From JALZKA01 sp963753385 (GTDB lineage: Bacteria > Actinomycetota > Thermoleophilia > Solirubrobacterales > 70-9), in contig CAVWCC010000007.1 in the NCBI GenBank assembly GCA_963753385.1, positions 310,001 to 374,000 on the forward strand: a DNA stretch of 64,000 nt, in the 5' to 3' direction. The stretch's first letter is position 1, and every line of letters starts with the position of its first letter. Of this stretch, positions 1 to 7,861 are shown piece by piece. Below the pieces are notes generated by a model that saw only the letters and a list, made by a program, of their open reading frames with translations, ran no database searches and was not told where the DNA came from. A program made the translations under genes and the position numbers.

Positions 1-343
1 CCTCCCACACCCACCACTTACCCCAGGCCGCGCGCGCCCAGATCGCGCCGGTGAGCAGGGCGGCGGTGCCGAAGATGACGCCCATGTGGATCGCGACGTA
101 GGAGCGCACGTCGTGGACGGGGTCTCCGGTCCGCAGATGGCGGATCGCGTGGATCGCGGCGAGGACCCACCCGAGCAGGGCGCAGATAGCGATCGGGACG
201 TGCAGGTAGAAGATCTTCTGGACGAAGCCCTGATCGGCGTCGTTGGGGGCGTAGAAGAACGCGAGCGCGAAGGCGCCGCAAAGGACGACCACCGTGGCGA
301 TCGCCATCGCGCGCAGGCTGGGCATATTCACGCGGTTCGTCAT
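1..343 (-). CDS. ccmC: Cytochrome c biogenesis protein CcmC, C-terminus cut by window edge
   Basis: CcmC is an inner-membrane heme-handling protein that works with CcmA and CcmB to deliver heme for c-type cytochrome maturation. The first 114 or so residues are visible. They show a hydrophobic N-terminal helix, a second helix with the IFYLHVP motif, and the tryptophan-rich heme-binding stretch WGKWWVWE running off the window. The ATG at 343 follows the ccmB stop with no spacer (TAGATG), so the two are translationally coupled. The operon order ccmA-ccmB-ccmC is classical. The remainder lies outside the window. Confidence 0.9.
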   Translation of the reverse strand, partial: MTNRVNMPSLRAMAIATVVVLCGAFALAFFYAPNDADQGFVQKIFYLHVPIAICALLGWVLAAIHAIRHLRTGDPVHDVRSYVAIHMGVIFGTAALLTGAIWARAAWGKWWVWE

Positions 344-1012
344 CTAATCCTCCAGCAGGAAGTCGTAGACGGCGTAGCCCACCAGGAGGAAGGTCAGATC
401 GTAGAGAGCGAGCGTGCCCACCCATTTCGCGACCCCGTCGTACTCAGGGCCTCCGGCGGCGAGGAGCGGCTCGGCGGCCCCGCCCGCCGCGATCATCAGC
501 GGCACCAGGAGCGGCAGGAGCACCAAGGGGGTCAGGAGGTCGCGCGCGCGGGAGTGGGCGCCGATCGTCGAGACGACCGCCCCGGTCGCAGCGAGGCCCA
601 GGTTGACCAGCGCGAGCACGCCCGCCAGCGGCAGCAGCCCGAGCGCGTCGTCGAGGAAGAACACGGCGAACACAGGCAGCGCGATCGCCTCGAGCACGAG
701 CAGGTAGACGAGCAGCGCCACGACCTTGGCCGCGAACAGGGCTGAGAGGTCGATCGGCGCGAGCCGGATGGCGTCGAACCCACCCTCGTCGCGCTCGGCC
801 ACGAACAGCCGGTTGATCGCGAGCAGCGCGGCGAACAGGACGGTGACCAGGAGGACGCCGGCGGCAAGGCTTCCGTCAAGCGAGGTCCGGTCGAGCCCGA
901 ACCTGAAGACGACGAAGGTCGTGACCGCGAACAGTGCCATCGCGGGCAGCGACTGGAGCGTGCGGAGCTCGATCCGCAGGTCCTTGGCGAGGATCACCCG
1001 GAACGCCTTCAT
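344..1012 (-). CDS. ccmB: Heme exporter membrane subunit CcmB
   Basis: 222-residue polytopic membrane protein, the permease partner of the CcmA ATPase in the heme-export ABC complex. The start (KAFRVILAKDLRIELRT) matches the CcmB pattern of a cytoplasmic basic segment followed by about six hydrophobic helices. The FVAERDEGGFDAIRLAP stretch after helix 2 is the usual conserved cytoplasmic loop. Length is normal for the family. The ATG overlaps the ccmA stop by four bases and the stop abuts ccmC, so all three form one transcript. Confidence 0.93.
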   Translation of the reverse strand: MKAFRVILAKDLRIELRTLQSLPAMALFAVTTFVVFRFGLDRTSLDGSLAAGVLLVTVLFAALLAINRLFVAERDEGGFDAIRLAPIDLSALFAAKVVALLVYLLVLEAIALPVFAVFFLDDALGLLPLAGVLALVNLGLAATGAVVSTIGAHSRARDLLTPLVLLPLLVPLMIAAGGAAEPLLAAGGPEYDGVAKWVGTLALYDLTFLLVGYAVYDFLLED

Positions 1013-1776
1013 CGGGCCCTTCCCGCATAGATCGTGCGTGCATCGCCGGGGGAGAGCCCGGCCGCCGGGCCCTCGTAGGCGGCCGTGCCATCCGCGCGCA
1101 GCGCCAGCGCCCGGTCGGCGCCCGCGAGGCCACCCTCGACGTCGTGGGTAACGACGACGCGCGTGATTCCGGCCGCCCGGCCGATCAGCGGCTCGACGGT
1201 CTCGAGCCCGGCCGGGTCGAGGTGCGCTCCCGGCTCGTCGAGCAGGAGCAGGGAGGGGCGGTGGAGCACGCAGCGGCAGACCGCGGCCCGCTGGAGCTGG
1301 CCGGCCGAGAGGGTCCGGACGAGCTGGTCGCGCCGCCGTTCGAGCCCGACCGCCCCGAGCAGCCCAACGACTCGGTCCTCGCCATCCTCCAGGCCGTGCA
1401 GGCGGGCGTGGAACGAAAGTCCCTCGCCGAGGGTCAGGTCGCGGTAGAGCAGCGGGTCATGGCCGAGGTACCCGATCCGCCCGCGCGCCTTCCACGCCCG
1501 GCGGGGGAGCTCGGCCCCGAGCACGGTGAGCTCACCCGACGTCGGTCGCAACAGCGTCGCCAGCATTCGCAGCAGCGTCGACTTGCCGGCGCCATTCGGG
1601 CCGAGCACGACGAGCGTTTCCCCCGCGGCCAGCGTGAACGACACGTCGCGAAGGACGGGCTGCTCGGAGAAGTCGCGCCGGAGCGCGCGCGCCGAGATCG
1701 CCGCGCCGGTCTCGCCGGCCGGCTCGTCGCCCGGAACAGCTCCGGCTTCGCGCTGGACAGCGGTGGGCGCCGACAT
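1009..1776 (-). CDS. ccmA: Heme exporter ATP-binding subunit CcmA
   Basis: ABC-type ATPase of 255 residues that powers CcmBC. Walker A GPNGAGKS lies at residues 59-66. The LSAGQLQRA signature, Walker B LLLLDEP and the H-loop histidine (VVVTHD) follow in order. I place the start at the ATG at 1776, which is preceded by GGAG. A longer reading frame opens at 1833, but its first 19 codons come from the repeated leader element at 1788-1833, so they are probably untranslated or a fused leader. A roughly 30-residue N-terminal extension precedes the ABC core. Confidence 0.9.
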   Translation of the reverse strand: MSAPTAVQREAGAVPGDEPAGETGAAISARALRRDFSEQPVLRDVSFTLAAGETLVVLGPNGAGKSTLLRMLATLLRPTSGELTVLGAELPRRAWKARGRIGYLGHDPLLYRDLTLGEGLSFHARLHGLEDGEDRVVGLLGAVGLERRRDQLVRTLSAGQLQRAAVCRCVLHRPSLLLLDEPGAHLDPAGLETVEPLIGRAAGITRVVVTHDVEGGLAGADRALALRADGTAAYEGPAAGLSPGDARTIYAGRAR

Positions 1777-1787
1777 TGAGAAAACAG

Positions 1788-1833
1788 CTCCTACCGGACG
1801 GGCAAACATGGTTTCGCGACACGAGTCGCTCAT
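1788..1833 (-). promoter_or_regulatory. Leader element, copy A, upstream of ccmA
   Basis: One of three copies of a conserved element (others at 14687-14729 and 48507-48560), each just before a gene. Read on the minus strand it contains hairpin arms GCGAC/GTCGC, then the conserved core GCGAAACCATGTTTGCCC, then a second hairpin TCC-GGTA-GGA with the same GGTA loop as the other copies. An extra G in the first loop shifts the short ORF found in copies B and C, so here it runs on in frame into CcmA. The ccmA ATG lies 11 nt downstream. The function is unknown. Confidence 0.6.
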
Positions 1834-1888
1834 TCAGATACCTTGATTCTCCCAGGGGGCTCTGCAAGGAAGGCGGTAGGGCAAAAGC

Positions 1889-2533
1889 ATGAAGCGGATC
1901 GTTCTCGGCGGACTCACGGCGGCGGCGGTCGCGGTTGCAGGGGCGCTGGCCGCCTCGGCGGGCGCGGGTGCCCCGACCCTTGTCGTCACCTTCGACGATG
2001 ACTCCTTCAACCCCCGCCAGGTGGGCGTCACGGTCAGTCCCGCGAGTCCCGAGATCATCTGGGAGCGCGATGCCGGGACGAACCTGGAGCACGACGTCCG
2101 CCAGGACGACGGGCTGTTCCGGAGTGGCCCCCCGTCGCAAGACTACGACGGCCACGCGGACGAGGTCGCCGCCGGGAAGTACCACTACTACTGCACGGTC
2201 CACGGCTCGCGGGCCGGGGGCATGGACGGCGTGCTCCGCGTCGAGCCGAGGGTCGCAGCCGGATCGGGGCAGAGTCTCCGCGTGGTCTGGGCGGACCGCG
2301 ACGCCGAGGCGAAGCACCGGTACGCGGTCGCGTTCCGTGTCGAGGGAACGTCGCGGTGGCGGACATGGAAGCGCGGGACCGAGCGGCCGAGTGGCCAGTT
2401 TGGGGCCGGGAACGAGCCCGTCAATCTGAACCCAAACCTCGTCTATCAGGTGCGCGCCCGAACCTTCGTCAAGGGCCATCCGGACCGCCGAAGCAACTGG
2501 TCTCCGGCCGTCTCGTTCGGCGTCTTGAACTAG
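1889..2533 (+). CDS. Secreted cupredoxin-domain protein with C-terminal FN3-like domain
   Basis: 214 residues. Residues 1-27 form a signal peptide (KR, then an alanine-rich hydrophobic stretch). Residues 30-120 look like a plastocyanin-type cupredoxin: H68 in NLEHDV, then C102, H105 and M112 in YYCTVHGSRAGGM supply the His-Cys-His-Met type 1 copper set. The last 90 residues, ending RSNWSPAVSF, resemble a fibronectin III strand pattern. It is probably an extracytoplasmic electron-transfer or copper protein. It is divergent from the ccmABC operon across a 55-nt gap, which suggests a link to c-type respiration, though this is inference. Confidence 0.75.
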   Translation: MKRIVLGGLTAAAVAVAGALAASAGAGAPTLVVTFDDDSFNPRQVGVTVSPASPEIIWERDAGTNLEHDVRQDDGLFRSGPPSQDYDGHADEVAAGKYHYYCTVHGSRAGGMDGVLRVEPRVAAGSGQSLRVVWADRDAEAKHRYAVAFRVEGTSRWRTWKRGTERPSGQFGAGNEPVNLNPNLVYQVRARTFVKGHPDRRSNWSPAVSFGVLN

Positions 2534-2565
2534 GACCGCGGGCGACCTCCGCCCCGTAGACCGGG

Positions 2566-3204
2566 GTGATGGGTCGCACGATCGCATTGCTCCTGCTCCT
2601 GGCGGGCCTCGTGAGCGGAGCCGGGGCCGAGCGCACGCGAGCGCCCGAGCGCGAGCCGATTCGCCAGCCGATTCACCACCGCGACTCCGTCGCCGTCGGC
2701 TCGCCGGCCGCGGGAAGCCTCGAGGGCGGAGTGAGGGTCCCGCCCCAGGGCCGCCATTACTTCACCTGGGACCCGGTCGAGCACGTGAGCCCGAGCCCTC
2801 CCTGGCGGCGGTGGGGAACCGATGAGCTGGTACGGACCACGCTGCGCGTCATCCGCTCGTACGGACGAGCCCATCCCCGGGCGCCGCGCGTCGGCATCGG
2901 CGACCTGAGCCTCCCCGAGGGTGGCTACTTCGGCCCGGAGATCGGCGGCGGCATCGGGCATGCAACCCACCAGAACGGGCTTGACGTCGACGTCTATTAC
3001 CCGATTCGCTCAGAGGAGGAGCGGGCGCCGCTCCGTGTGGACGAGATCCGCCTGCGACTCGCCCAGGACCTTCTCGACCGGTTCGTCGCTGCCGGCGTCG
3101 ATCTCGTTTACGTCGGGCCCTCAACCCCGCTGACCGGCCCGGCCGGCGTCGTGATCCCGCTCGCGAACCATGACAACCACATGCACGTGCGGATCCCGGG
3201 CTGA
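2566..3204 (+). CDS. Secreted penicillin-insensitive murein endopeptidase-like (LAS-type) protein
   Basis: 212 residues with an N-terminal signal peptide (residues 1-20). The core carries zinc-peptidase signatures of the M74/LAS group: GDLSLPEGG, then GHATHQNGLDVDVYYP with candidate ligands H132 and D140, and NHDNHMHVRI near the C-terminus with the final histidine ligand. MepA relatives cut D,D or L,D cross-links of peptidoglycan outside the membrane. GTG at 2566 and ATG at 2569 are both possible starts. It lies 32 nt after the cupredoxin gene and may be co-transcribed with it. Peptidoglycan hydrolase activity is inferred from motifs only. Confidence 0.75.
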   Translation: MMGRTIALLLLLAGLVSGAGAERTRAPEREPIRQPIHHRDSVAVGSPAAGSLEGGVRVPPQGRHYFTWDPVEHVSPSPPWRRWGTDELVRTTLRVIRSYGRAHPRAPRVGIGDLSLPEGGYFGPEIGGGIGHATHQNGLDVDVYYPIRSEEERAPLRVDEIRLRLAQDLLDRFVAAGVDLVYVGPSTPLTGPAGVVIPLANHDNHMHVRIPG

Positions 3205-3215
3205 GCCGGGCGGCG

Positions 3216-4784
3216 TCAGCGGCCCTTGCGAAAGCTGCGCGCCGTGACCTTGGCCAGCGGGATCAGCCCCTCGCGGAGCGCCTTCACCCGGGCGCCGTTC
3301 CTGCCGTAGACGAGCCGCGCGGACGACCGCAGGGCGTCGCCCAGCGTGCGGTCGTACGGCTGCCACCAGAAGTCGCGGGTGAGGCCCGGCTCCCACGCGA
3401 TGTGCTTCACGTTGACGCATTCGTAGAAGCCGAACTTCGAGTGCGAGCGGCCCACGCCGGACTCCTTGACCCCGCCCCACGAGGTCTGTGCAGCGCCGTG
3501 CGAGTACGAGTGGTCGTTGATCCAGACCATGCCGGACTCGACCCGGCGGGCCATCCGCTCGCCCTTCGCGCGATCGGTCGTCCAGACCGAAGCGCCGAGG
3601 CCGAAGTTCGAGTCGTTGGCGCGCTCGAGCGCCTCCTCCTCGTCGGCGACGACGATCACCGGCACGACCGGCCCGAAGATCTCCTCGCGCATGATCCGCA
3701 TGTCGTCCTCGGCCCCGGCGAGCACGGTTGGGGCGATGAACCTCCCGGCGAATCCGGGAATCTCCCGTGGTCCACCGGTGATCCGCTCGGCGCCGGCCTT
3801 GAGCGCGTCGTCGACGAGCTCGGTGACCGTGTCGGCCTGGCCGGCGGAGACCATCGGGCCGATCTCGGTCTCCCAGCTCATCGGGTCGCCGACGGTGAGC
3901 CGCTCGGTTTCCCGCACCACCCCCTCGAGGAACCGTTCGGCGACGGCCTCGACAACGTACGTGCGCTCGATGCCCGAGCAGGTCTGCCCGGAGTTCGCGA
4001 ACCCGCCCCAGACGCAGCCCGAGACGGCGTTCGCGAGGTCGGCGTCGGCGCACACGATCTGCGGGTCCTTGCCGCCCAGCTCCAGGACCGAGCCCTTCAG
4101 CTGCTGCGCGCAGACCTCGCCGACCTTCCGGCCGACCTCGACCGATCCGGTAAAGAAGACCTTGCCGACGCGCGGGGACTCGCAGATCGCCTGGCCCACG
4201 GTGCCGCCGCCGTGGACGGTCCGCAGCAGCCCCTCGGGCAGTCCGCCCTTCTCGAAGATCGCCTGAATCCGCTCGCCGAGGAGCGGCGTCAGGCTCGCGG
4301 GCTTGAAGATCACCCCGTTGCCCGCCATCAGCGCGATCGCGATCTCGCCGAGGGGGATCGACCAGGGGTAGTTCCAGGGCGCGATCACGCCCACCACGCC
4401 GATCGGCTCATAGGAGAAGAAGCTCCGCTTCGTCTTCAGGAAGAGCTGTGGGTACGGAACCTGCTCGTCGGCGAGGATCTCCGGCCCGGCGTCGGCGCAC
4501 CAGTTGAGCGCGTCGATCGTCGGCAGGATCTCCATCGTGTAGCTCTCGGTGATCGGCTTGCCCTGCTCGGAGGTGAGAAGGCGCGCGACGTCCTCCATCT
4601 CGTCGACGAGAACGTCCGCGGCGCGCTTCAGGTACCGGCCGCGATCGACCGGCTGCAGCTGCGCCCAGAACGGCTGCAGCTCGGCGATCTCGGCGGCGAT
4701 GCCGTCGACATCGGCCGGCTTGACCGTCTCGACGGTGCCAACCAGTTCACCGGTGGCGGGGTTGTGCGATTCGAGCTGCCCCAT
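3216..4784 (-). CDS. NAD(P)-dependent aldehyde dehydrogenase
   Basis: 522-residue ALDH-superfamily enzyme that oxidises an aldehyde to the acid in the cytoplasm. Visible signatures are PWNYP at 136-140, the general base E235 in LELGGKDP, the nucleophile C269 in SGQTCSG, and EEIFGPV in the C-terminal half. The roughly 50-residue C-terminal tail after the catalytic core (RDFWWQPYDRT onward) is longer than in soluble ALDHs and basic. It resembles the membrane-associated fatty-aldehyde or coniferyl-aldehyde group, but the substrate cannot be read. Convergent with the murein peptidase gene. Confidence 0.88.
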   Translation of the reverse strand: MGQLESHNPATGELVGTVETVKPADVDGIAAEIAELQPFWAQLQPVDRGRYLKRAADVLVDEMEDVARLLTSEQGKPITESYTMEILPTIDALNWCADAGPEILADEQVPYPQLFLKTKRSFFSYEPIGVVGVIAPWNYPWSIPLGEIAIALMAGNGVIFKPASLTPLLGERIQAIFEKGGLPEGLLRTVHGGGTVGQAICESPRVGKVFFTGSVEVGRKVGEVCAQQLKGSVLELGGKDPQIVCADADLANAVSGCVWGGFANSGQTCSGIERTYVVEAVAERFLEGVVRETERLTVGDPMSWETEIGPMVSAGQADTVTELVDDALKAGAERITGGPREIPGFAGRFIAPTVLAGAEDDMRIMREEIFGPVVPVIVVADEEEALERANDSNFGLGASVWTTDRAKGERMARRVESGMVWINDHSYSHGAAQTSWGGVKESGVGRSHSKFGFYECVNVKHIAWEPGLTRDFWWQPYDRTLGDALRSSARLVYGRNGARVKALREGLIPLAKVTARSFRKGR

Positions 4785-4819
4785 CCCTGGGGCAGTCTAA
4801 GTGCGCCCGGCCTGGCGGC

Positions 4820-5164
4820 TCAGCCGCTGCAGGTCCAGGCGACGAGGTCGTCTGGGCCGTTCGCGCGCCGGCGGGCGTCGCGGATCGCCTTGCGCTTGGT
4901 GCGCCCCACGCCGGGGACGAACCGGGTCTGGGTCGCGACGACCGCGGCGCACTGGTTTCGCACCCAGACCACGATTCGGCACGGCCCGGGGCACTCGCGC
5001 TGCGCGCGGCGGAGCGCCGGACCCTTCTTGTTGTAGTTGAAGCTGACGCCGCTGGCGCCGTTGTTCGGGTTCACCGCGATCGCGCCGTAGTCGGCGCTCG
5101 CGGCCGCCGGAGCGGCGACCGCGATGGAGGTGGCGACTACTGCTGCAAGGAATGACCTGCGCAC
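4820..5164 (-). CDS. Secreted DUF4189-type small protein
   Basis: 114 residues with a clear signal peptide (RRSFLAAVVATSIAVAAPAAASA). The mature part starts YGAIAVNPN and has a pattern of paired cysteines (ECPGPC, NQCAAVVA, final WTC) with KRKAIRDARRRA between them, as in DUF4189 proteins. The domain occurs in small secreted proteins of unknown role, with disulphides likely. It is the second gene on this strand after the calcium-repeat protein, separated by a strong hairpin at 5219-5246. Confidence 0.6.
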   Translation of the reverse strand: MRRSFLAAVVATSIAVAAPAAASADYGAIAVNPNNGASGVSFNYNKKGPALRRAQRECPGPCRIVVWVRNQCAAVVATQTRFVPGVGRTKRKAIRDARRRANGPDDLVAWTCSG

Positions 5165-5218
5165 GTCGTGCTGGTGTTCCCGAGACCGCGGTCGGCTAAA
5201 CCTGGCGAGGCAAGGATC

Positions 5219-5246
5219 GGCCGGAGGCCCCGCGGAGCCTCCGGCC
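5219..5246 (-). terminator. Strong hairpin, probable terminator of the calcium-repeat gene
   Basis: A perfect 10-bp stem (arms GGCCGGAGGC and GCCTCCGGCC, 8-nt loop) lies 53 nt after the stop of the minus-strand gene at 5299. No T-tract follows, so this is a GC hairpin of the kind common in actinobacteria rather than a classical intrinsic terminator. It could also protect mRNA 3' ends. Confidence 0.5.
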
Positions 5247-5298
5247 TCCCCTGCCTTCCGGCCGCGACGGGGCGCGTGCCGGCCGGCGCCCGGGCGAC

Positions 5299-5895
5299 TT
5301 ACTCGGGCGCGGGCTCGTCCGGCGGCACGACGGCGCGCAGCACCGCCTCGCAGGACCCGTTCGGGTTTTCCGGGGTCGCGTCGACGATCACGTCCACGAG
5401 GTCGAGCAGTGCGCGGTCGCGCTTGCCCTTCCCGCAGTCGATCTCGTCCGGCTCGCCGTCGCGGGCCCGAATCCTGTCGTTGTCGTTGCCTGCGACGATG
5501 ACGTCCACGCCCTCGAGCGGCACGTCCTCGTGCGCCGCCGCGGTGAGGAGGTCATGACCGTCGCCGCCCGAGATCGCGTCGGCTCCGGGCCCGGCCGCTA
5601 CGTAATCGGCGCCGTCCCCGGCCCGAACGCGGTCGTCCCCGGTCTTGCCGCGGATCTCGTCGGCGCCGTCATAGCCGCCGACCCGATCGTCGCCCTGCCC
5701 GGCGTGGACCAGGTCGTCGCCGCCAAAGGCGTGGACGAGGTCGTTGCCGGCGAGCGCTTTGATGCGGTCGTCCTGGCGGGAGCCGAAGATCTTGTCGTCA
5801 CCTTCGGTCCCGATGATGGTCAGGGCCATCGCGGCAGGCGCGAGCACGAGCGTGCACGCTCCCACCACCAGACCCACTTTGGCCTTGGTGTGCAT
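5299..5895 (-). CDS. Secreted RTX-like calcium-binding repeat protein
   Basis: 198 residues with a signal peptide (residues 1-25). It carries a run of glycine-aspartate nonapeptides of the GGxGxDxUx type (GNDLVHAFGGDD, GQGDDRVGGYDGADEIRG, GDGADYVAAGPGADAISGG) from about residues 30 to 120. Such repeats fold into a parallel beta-roll that binds calcium outside the cell. The C-terminal 60 residues hold a Cys pair (DCGKG and GSCEA). There is no enzymatic domain, so it is a surface or secreted structural protein of unknown role. The ribosome site is partly inside a hairpin (5902-5918). Confidence 0.72.
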   Translation of the reverse strand: MHTKAKVGLVVGACTLVLAPAAMALTIIGTEGDDKIFGSRQDDRIKALAGNDLVHAFGGDDLVHAGQGDDRVGGYDGADEIRGKTGDDRVRAGDGADYVAAGPGADAISGGDGHDLLTAAAHEDVPLEGVDVIVAGNDNDRIRARDGEPDEIDCGKGKRDRALLDLVDVIVDATPENPNGSCEAVLRAVVPPDEPAPE

Positions 5896-5901
5896 CCCCT
5901 G

Positions 5902-5918
5902 CCAACCTCCCTGGTTGG
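5902..5918 (-). promoter_or_regulatory. Hairpin enclosing the Shine-Dalgarno of the calcium-repeat gene
   Basis: Arms CCAACC and GGTTGG with a 5-nt loop. On the minus strand the loop and 3' arm contain AGGGAGG, the best ribosome site for the ATG at 5895. Folding would bury that site, so translation could be tuned by structure. A second GGGG directly before the ATG could still serve. Confidence 0.35.
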
Positions 5919-5935
5919 TTGATTGCGACCCTGAA

Positions 5936-5969
5936 ACACCGCATCGCGAAACGAGTTGCGGCGCGGTGT
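5936..5969 (-). terminator. Stem-loop after rarA
   Basis: Arms ACACCGC (5936-5942) and GCGGTGT (5963-5969) with a 20-nt loop, 26 nt downstream of the rarA stop on the minus strand and upstream of the calcium-repeat gene. It could end rarA transcription or belong to the next leader. No T-run. Confidence 0.3.
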
Positions 5970-5994
5970 CGTGGCCGGCGGATACCGGGCTTCG

Positions 5995-7323
5995 TCAGCG
6001 GCCGAGCCGGCGGCGGATGGCCTCGATCCGCTTGCGGAGCTCGGCCTCGAACCCGCGGTCGGTCGGCTCGTAGAAGCGCACGCCCTCGAGCTCCGGAGGA
6101 GCGAGCTGCTGGTCCGAAACCCCGCCAGGCTCGTCGTGCGGATAGACGTAGCCCTCGCCCCGGCCGAGGCGCTTGGCACCCGGATAGTGGGCGTCCCGGA
6201 GGTGGTCGGGCGGGAGCTTCGCGCCGTGCTCGCGGACGTGGCGCGTCGCGGCCGAGATTGCGGTCGTCGTCGCGTTCGACTTCGGCGCCAGGGCGAGGTA
6301 GGCGGCGGCCTGCGCGAGGTTCAGCGCGCACTCGGGCAGCCCGACGCGGTCCACCGCGGCCCCAGCGGCCGTCGCGACGACGAGCGCCTGCGGGTCCGCG
6401 TTCCCGATGTCCTCGGACGCCAGGATCACCATCCGGCGGGCGATGAAGCGCGGGTCCTCGCCGCCCTCGAGCATCACCGCGAGGTAGTAGATAGAAGCGT
6501 CCGGGTCGGAGCCGCGGGTCGCCTTGATCCAGGCCGAGATGTAGTCGTAGTGTCGGTCGCCCTCGCGGTCGTAGAACAGGGCCTTGCGCTGGAGCGCGTC
6601 CTCGGCGGTGGCGACGTCGACCGGGTGATCGCCCGCTCGCGCGGCTTCGATCGCGCGCTCGAGCGCGCTCAGCGCCGTGCGGGCGTCACCACCCGAGCGG
6701 GTGGCCAGGAGCTCGAGGACGTCGTCGGCGACCTCGGGGGGATCGGTGACGCCGCGCTCCGGATCGGCGAGGGCGCGGGCCAGGAGCGATTCCAGACCCT
6801 CCGCGGAGAGCTCCCGCAGCTCGTACACCTGGCACCGCGAGAGGAGCGCCGAGTTGACCTCGAAGTAGGGGTTCTCGGTGGTCGCGCCGATCAGCGTGAC
6901 CAGGCCCTCCTCGACCGCGGGGAGGAGCGCGTCCTGCTGCGCCTTGTTGAAGCGGTGGATCTCGTCGAGGAACAGGACGGTGCGCCTGCCGTTGGCGCGG
7001 CGGCGCTCGCGGGCGCGCTCGATCACCGCACGTACCTCCGCCTTGCCGGCGTTGACCGCTGACTCCTCCTCGAACGCGGCGTCGGAGGAGCGGGCGATGA
7101 TCCGGGCAAGGGTGGTCTTGCCGGAGCCCGGCGGGCCGTAGAGGATTGCTGAGTGAGGCTCGCCGGTCTCGACCGCGGTGCGGAGCGCCGACCCCGGCGC
7201 GAGCAGGTGGTCCTGGCCGACGAGCTCGTCGAGCGTCTGCGGCCGCATCCGCACCGCGAGCGGAGCGTCGGCCGCCGGGCGCTCGGGCTCGCGGCGGTCA
7301 TCCGAGCCGAACAGCGTTTCCAT
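5995..7323 (-). CDS. rarA: Replication-associated recombination AAA+ ATPase RarA (MgsA)
   Basis: 442 residues, normal for the family. RarA/MgsA/WHIP-type clamp-loader-like ATPases act at stalled replication forks. Walker A GPPGSGKT lies at 63-70, Walker B with the RarA-specific DEIHRFNK at 119-126, sensor 1 GATTEN, and the arginine-finger context SRCQVYEL. The C-terminal half has the family tetramerisation signatures DRHYDYISAWIKATRGSDPDAS and EDIGNADP. A longer frame upstream is available, but the ATG at 7323 starts the normal MExLF N-terminus. Confidence 0.95.
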   Translation of the reverse strand: METLFGSDDRREPERPAADAPLAVRMRPQTLDELVGQDHLLAPGSALRTAVETGEPHSAILYGPPGSGKTTLARIIARSSDAAFEEESAVNAGKAEVRAVIERARERRRANGRRTVLFLDEIHRFNKAQQDALLPAVEEGLVTLIGATTENPYFEVNSALLSRCQVYELRELSAEGLESLLARALADPERGVTDPPEVADDVLELLATRSGGDARTALSALERAIEAARAGDHPVDVATAEDALQRKALFYDREGDRHYDYISAWIKATRGSDPDASIYYLAVMLEGGEDPRFIARRMVILASEDIGNADPQALVVATAAGAAVDRVGLPECALNLAQAAAYLALAPKSNATTTAISAATRHVREHGAKLPPDHLRDAHYPGAKRLGRGEGYVYPHDEPGGVSDQQLAPPELEGVRFYEPTDRGFEAELRKRIEAIRRRLGR

Positions 7324-7413
7324 CCCGATCGAGTATCGCGTGGATGGTTGAGCGCCGAGTGGCACGTGCGCGGAGGCGCACGGCACCGAGCCGGGCGTGC
7401 ACCGGGGACGAAG

Positions 7414-7433
7414 CCTGTACCGGTTGGTACAGG
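7414..7433. promoter_or_regulatory. 20-bp palindrome, candidate operator between rarA and ABM gene
   Basis: Arms CCTGTACC and GGTACAGG around GGTT, extending one more pair outward (G...C). It lies about 90 nt upstream of rarA and 110 nt upstream of the monooxygenase-like gene in a 220-nt divergent gap. Its symmetry fits a dimeric repressor site such as TetR or GntR. No nearby regulator gene is present to name the binder. The rest of the gap shows nothing firm. Confidence 0.4.
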
Positions 7434-7543
7434 CGAGGAGCCGGGGTGCGATCCGGCGAAGTGTGTCCGTGCGTCACCCGCGTGCGTGGCATTTGGCGCT
7501 CAATCATCTACTGTCGGCGCAGGGATAAAACGAAGGAGGCCCC

Positions 7544-7858
7544 GTGGTTGCCCGAGTGACCAGCGTCGCAGTGAAGCCCGAGGACATCGACGAGTCGACC
7601 CGGTTGTTCGACGAGTCGGTCCTGCCGGCCGCCAAGCAGGAAAAGGGGTTCATGGGCGCGCTGCTGCTCGTGCGCGACGACGGGCGGGCGATGGCGATCG
7701 ACCTGTGCGACACGCTCGAGAACCTCCGGGCAAACGAACGCAGCGGCTTCTACCAGGAGCAGATCGCGAAGTTCGCCGACAGGATCGTCGGCCACCCGAC
7801 GCGCGAGGTCTACGAGGTCGCGGTTTCGAAGGGCCTCGACGTCGAGGCTGCTCCCTGA
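7544..7858 (+). CDS. ABM/dimeric alpha-beta barrel domain protein
   Basis: 104 residues resembling the antibiotic-biosynthesis-monooxygenase/stress-response barrel fold: beta strand VARVTSVAVKP, helix DIDESTRLFDESVLPAAKQEKGF, then GALLLVRDDGRAMAIDLCDT. Such proteins are small dimeric enzymes or stress proteins. No substrate can be read. The GTG start is set by a strong GGAGG five bases upstream. It is single-gene and convergent with the ferritin-like gene. Confidence 0.6.
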   Translation: MVARVTSVAVKPEDIDESTRLFDESVLPAAKQEKGFMGALLLVRDDGRAMAIDLCDTLENLRANERSGFYQEQIAKFADRIVGHPTREVYEVAVSKGLDVEAAP

Positions 7859-7861
7859 CCG

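Noticed and set aside
86..745. Long open frames antisense to the ccm genes
   Set aside because: Low-complexity Arg/Glu-rich translations typical of the opposite strand of high-GC genes; the ccmBC reading has clear motifs.
1868..1889. GGTAGGG before the cupredoxin gene as a fourth leader copy
   Set aside because: There is no pairing around GGTA and no GCGAAAC core; it is probably just a ribosome site.
5936..5969. Resemblance to the leader element (TCGCGAAAC)
   Set aside because: Only a short core string is shared. Neither the two-hairpin order nor the GGTA loop is present.
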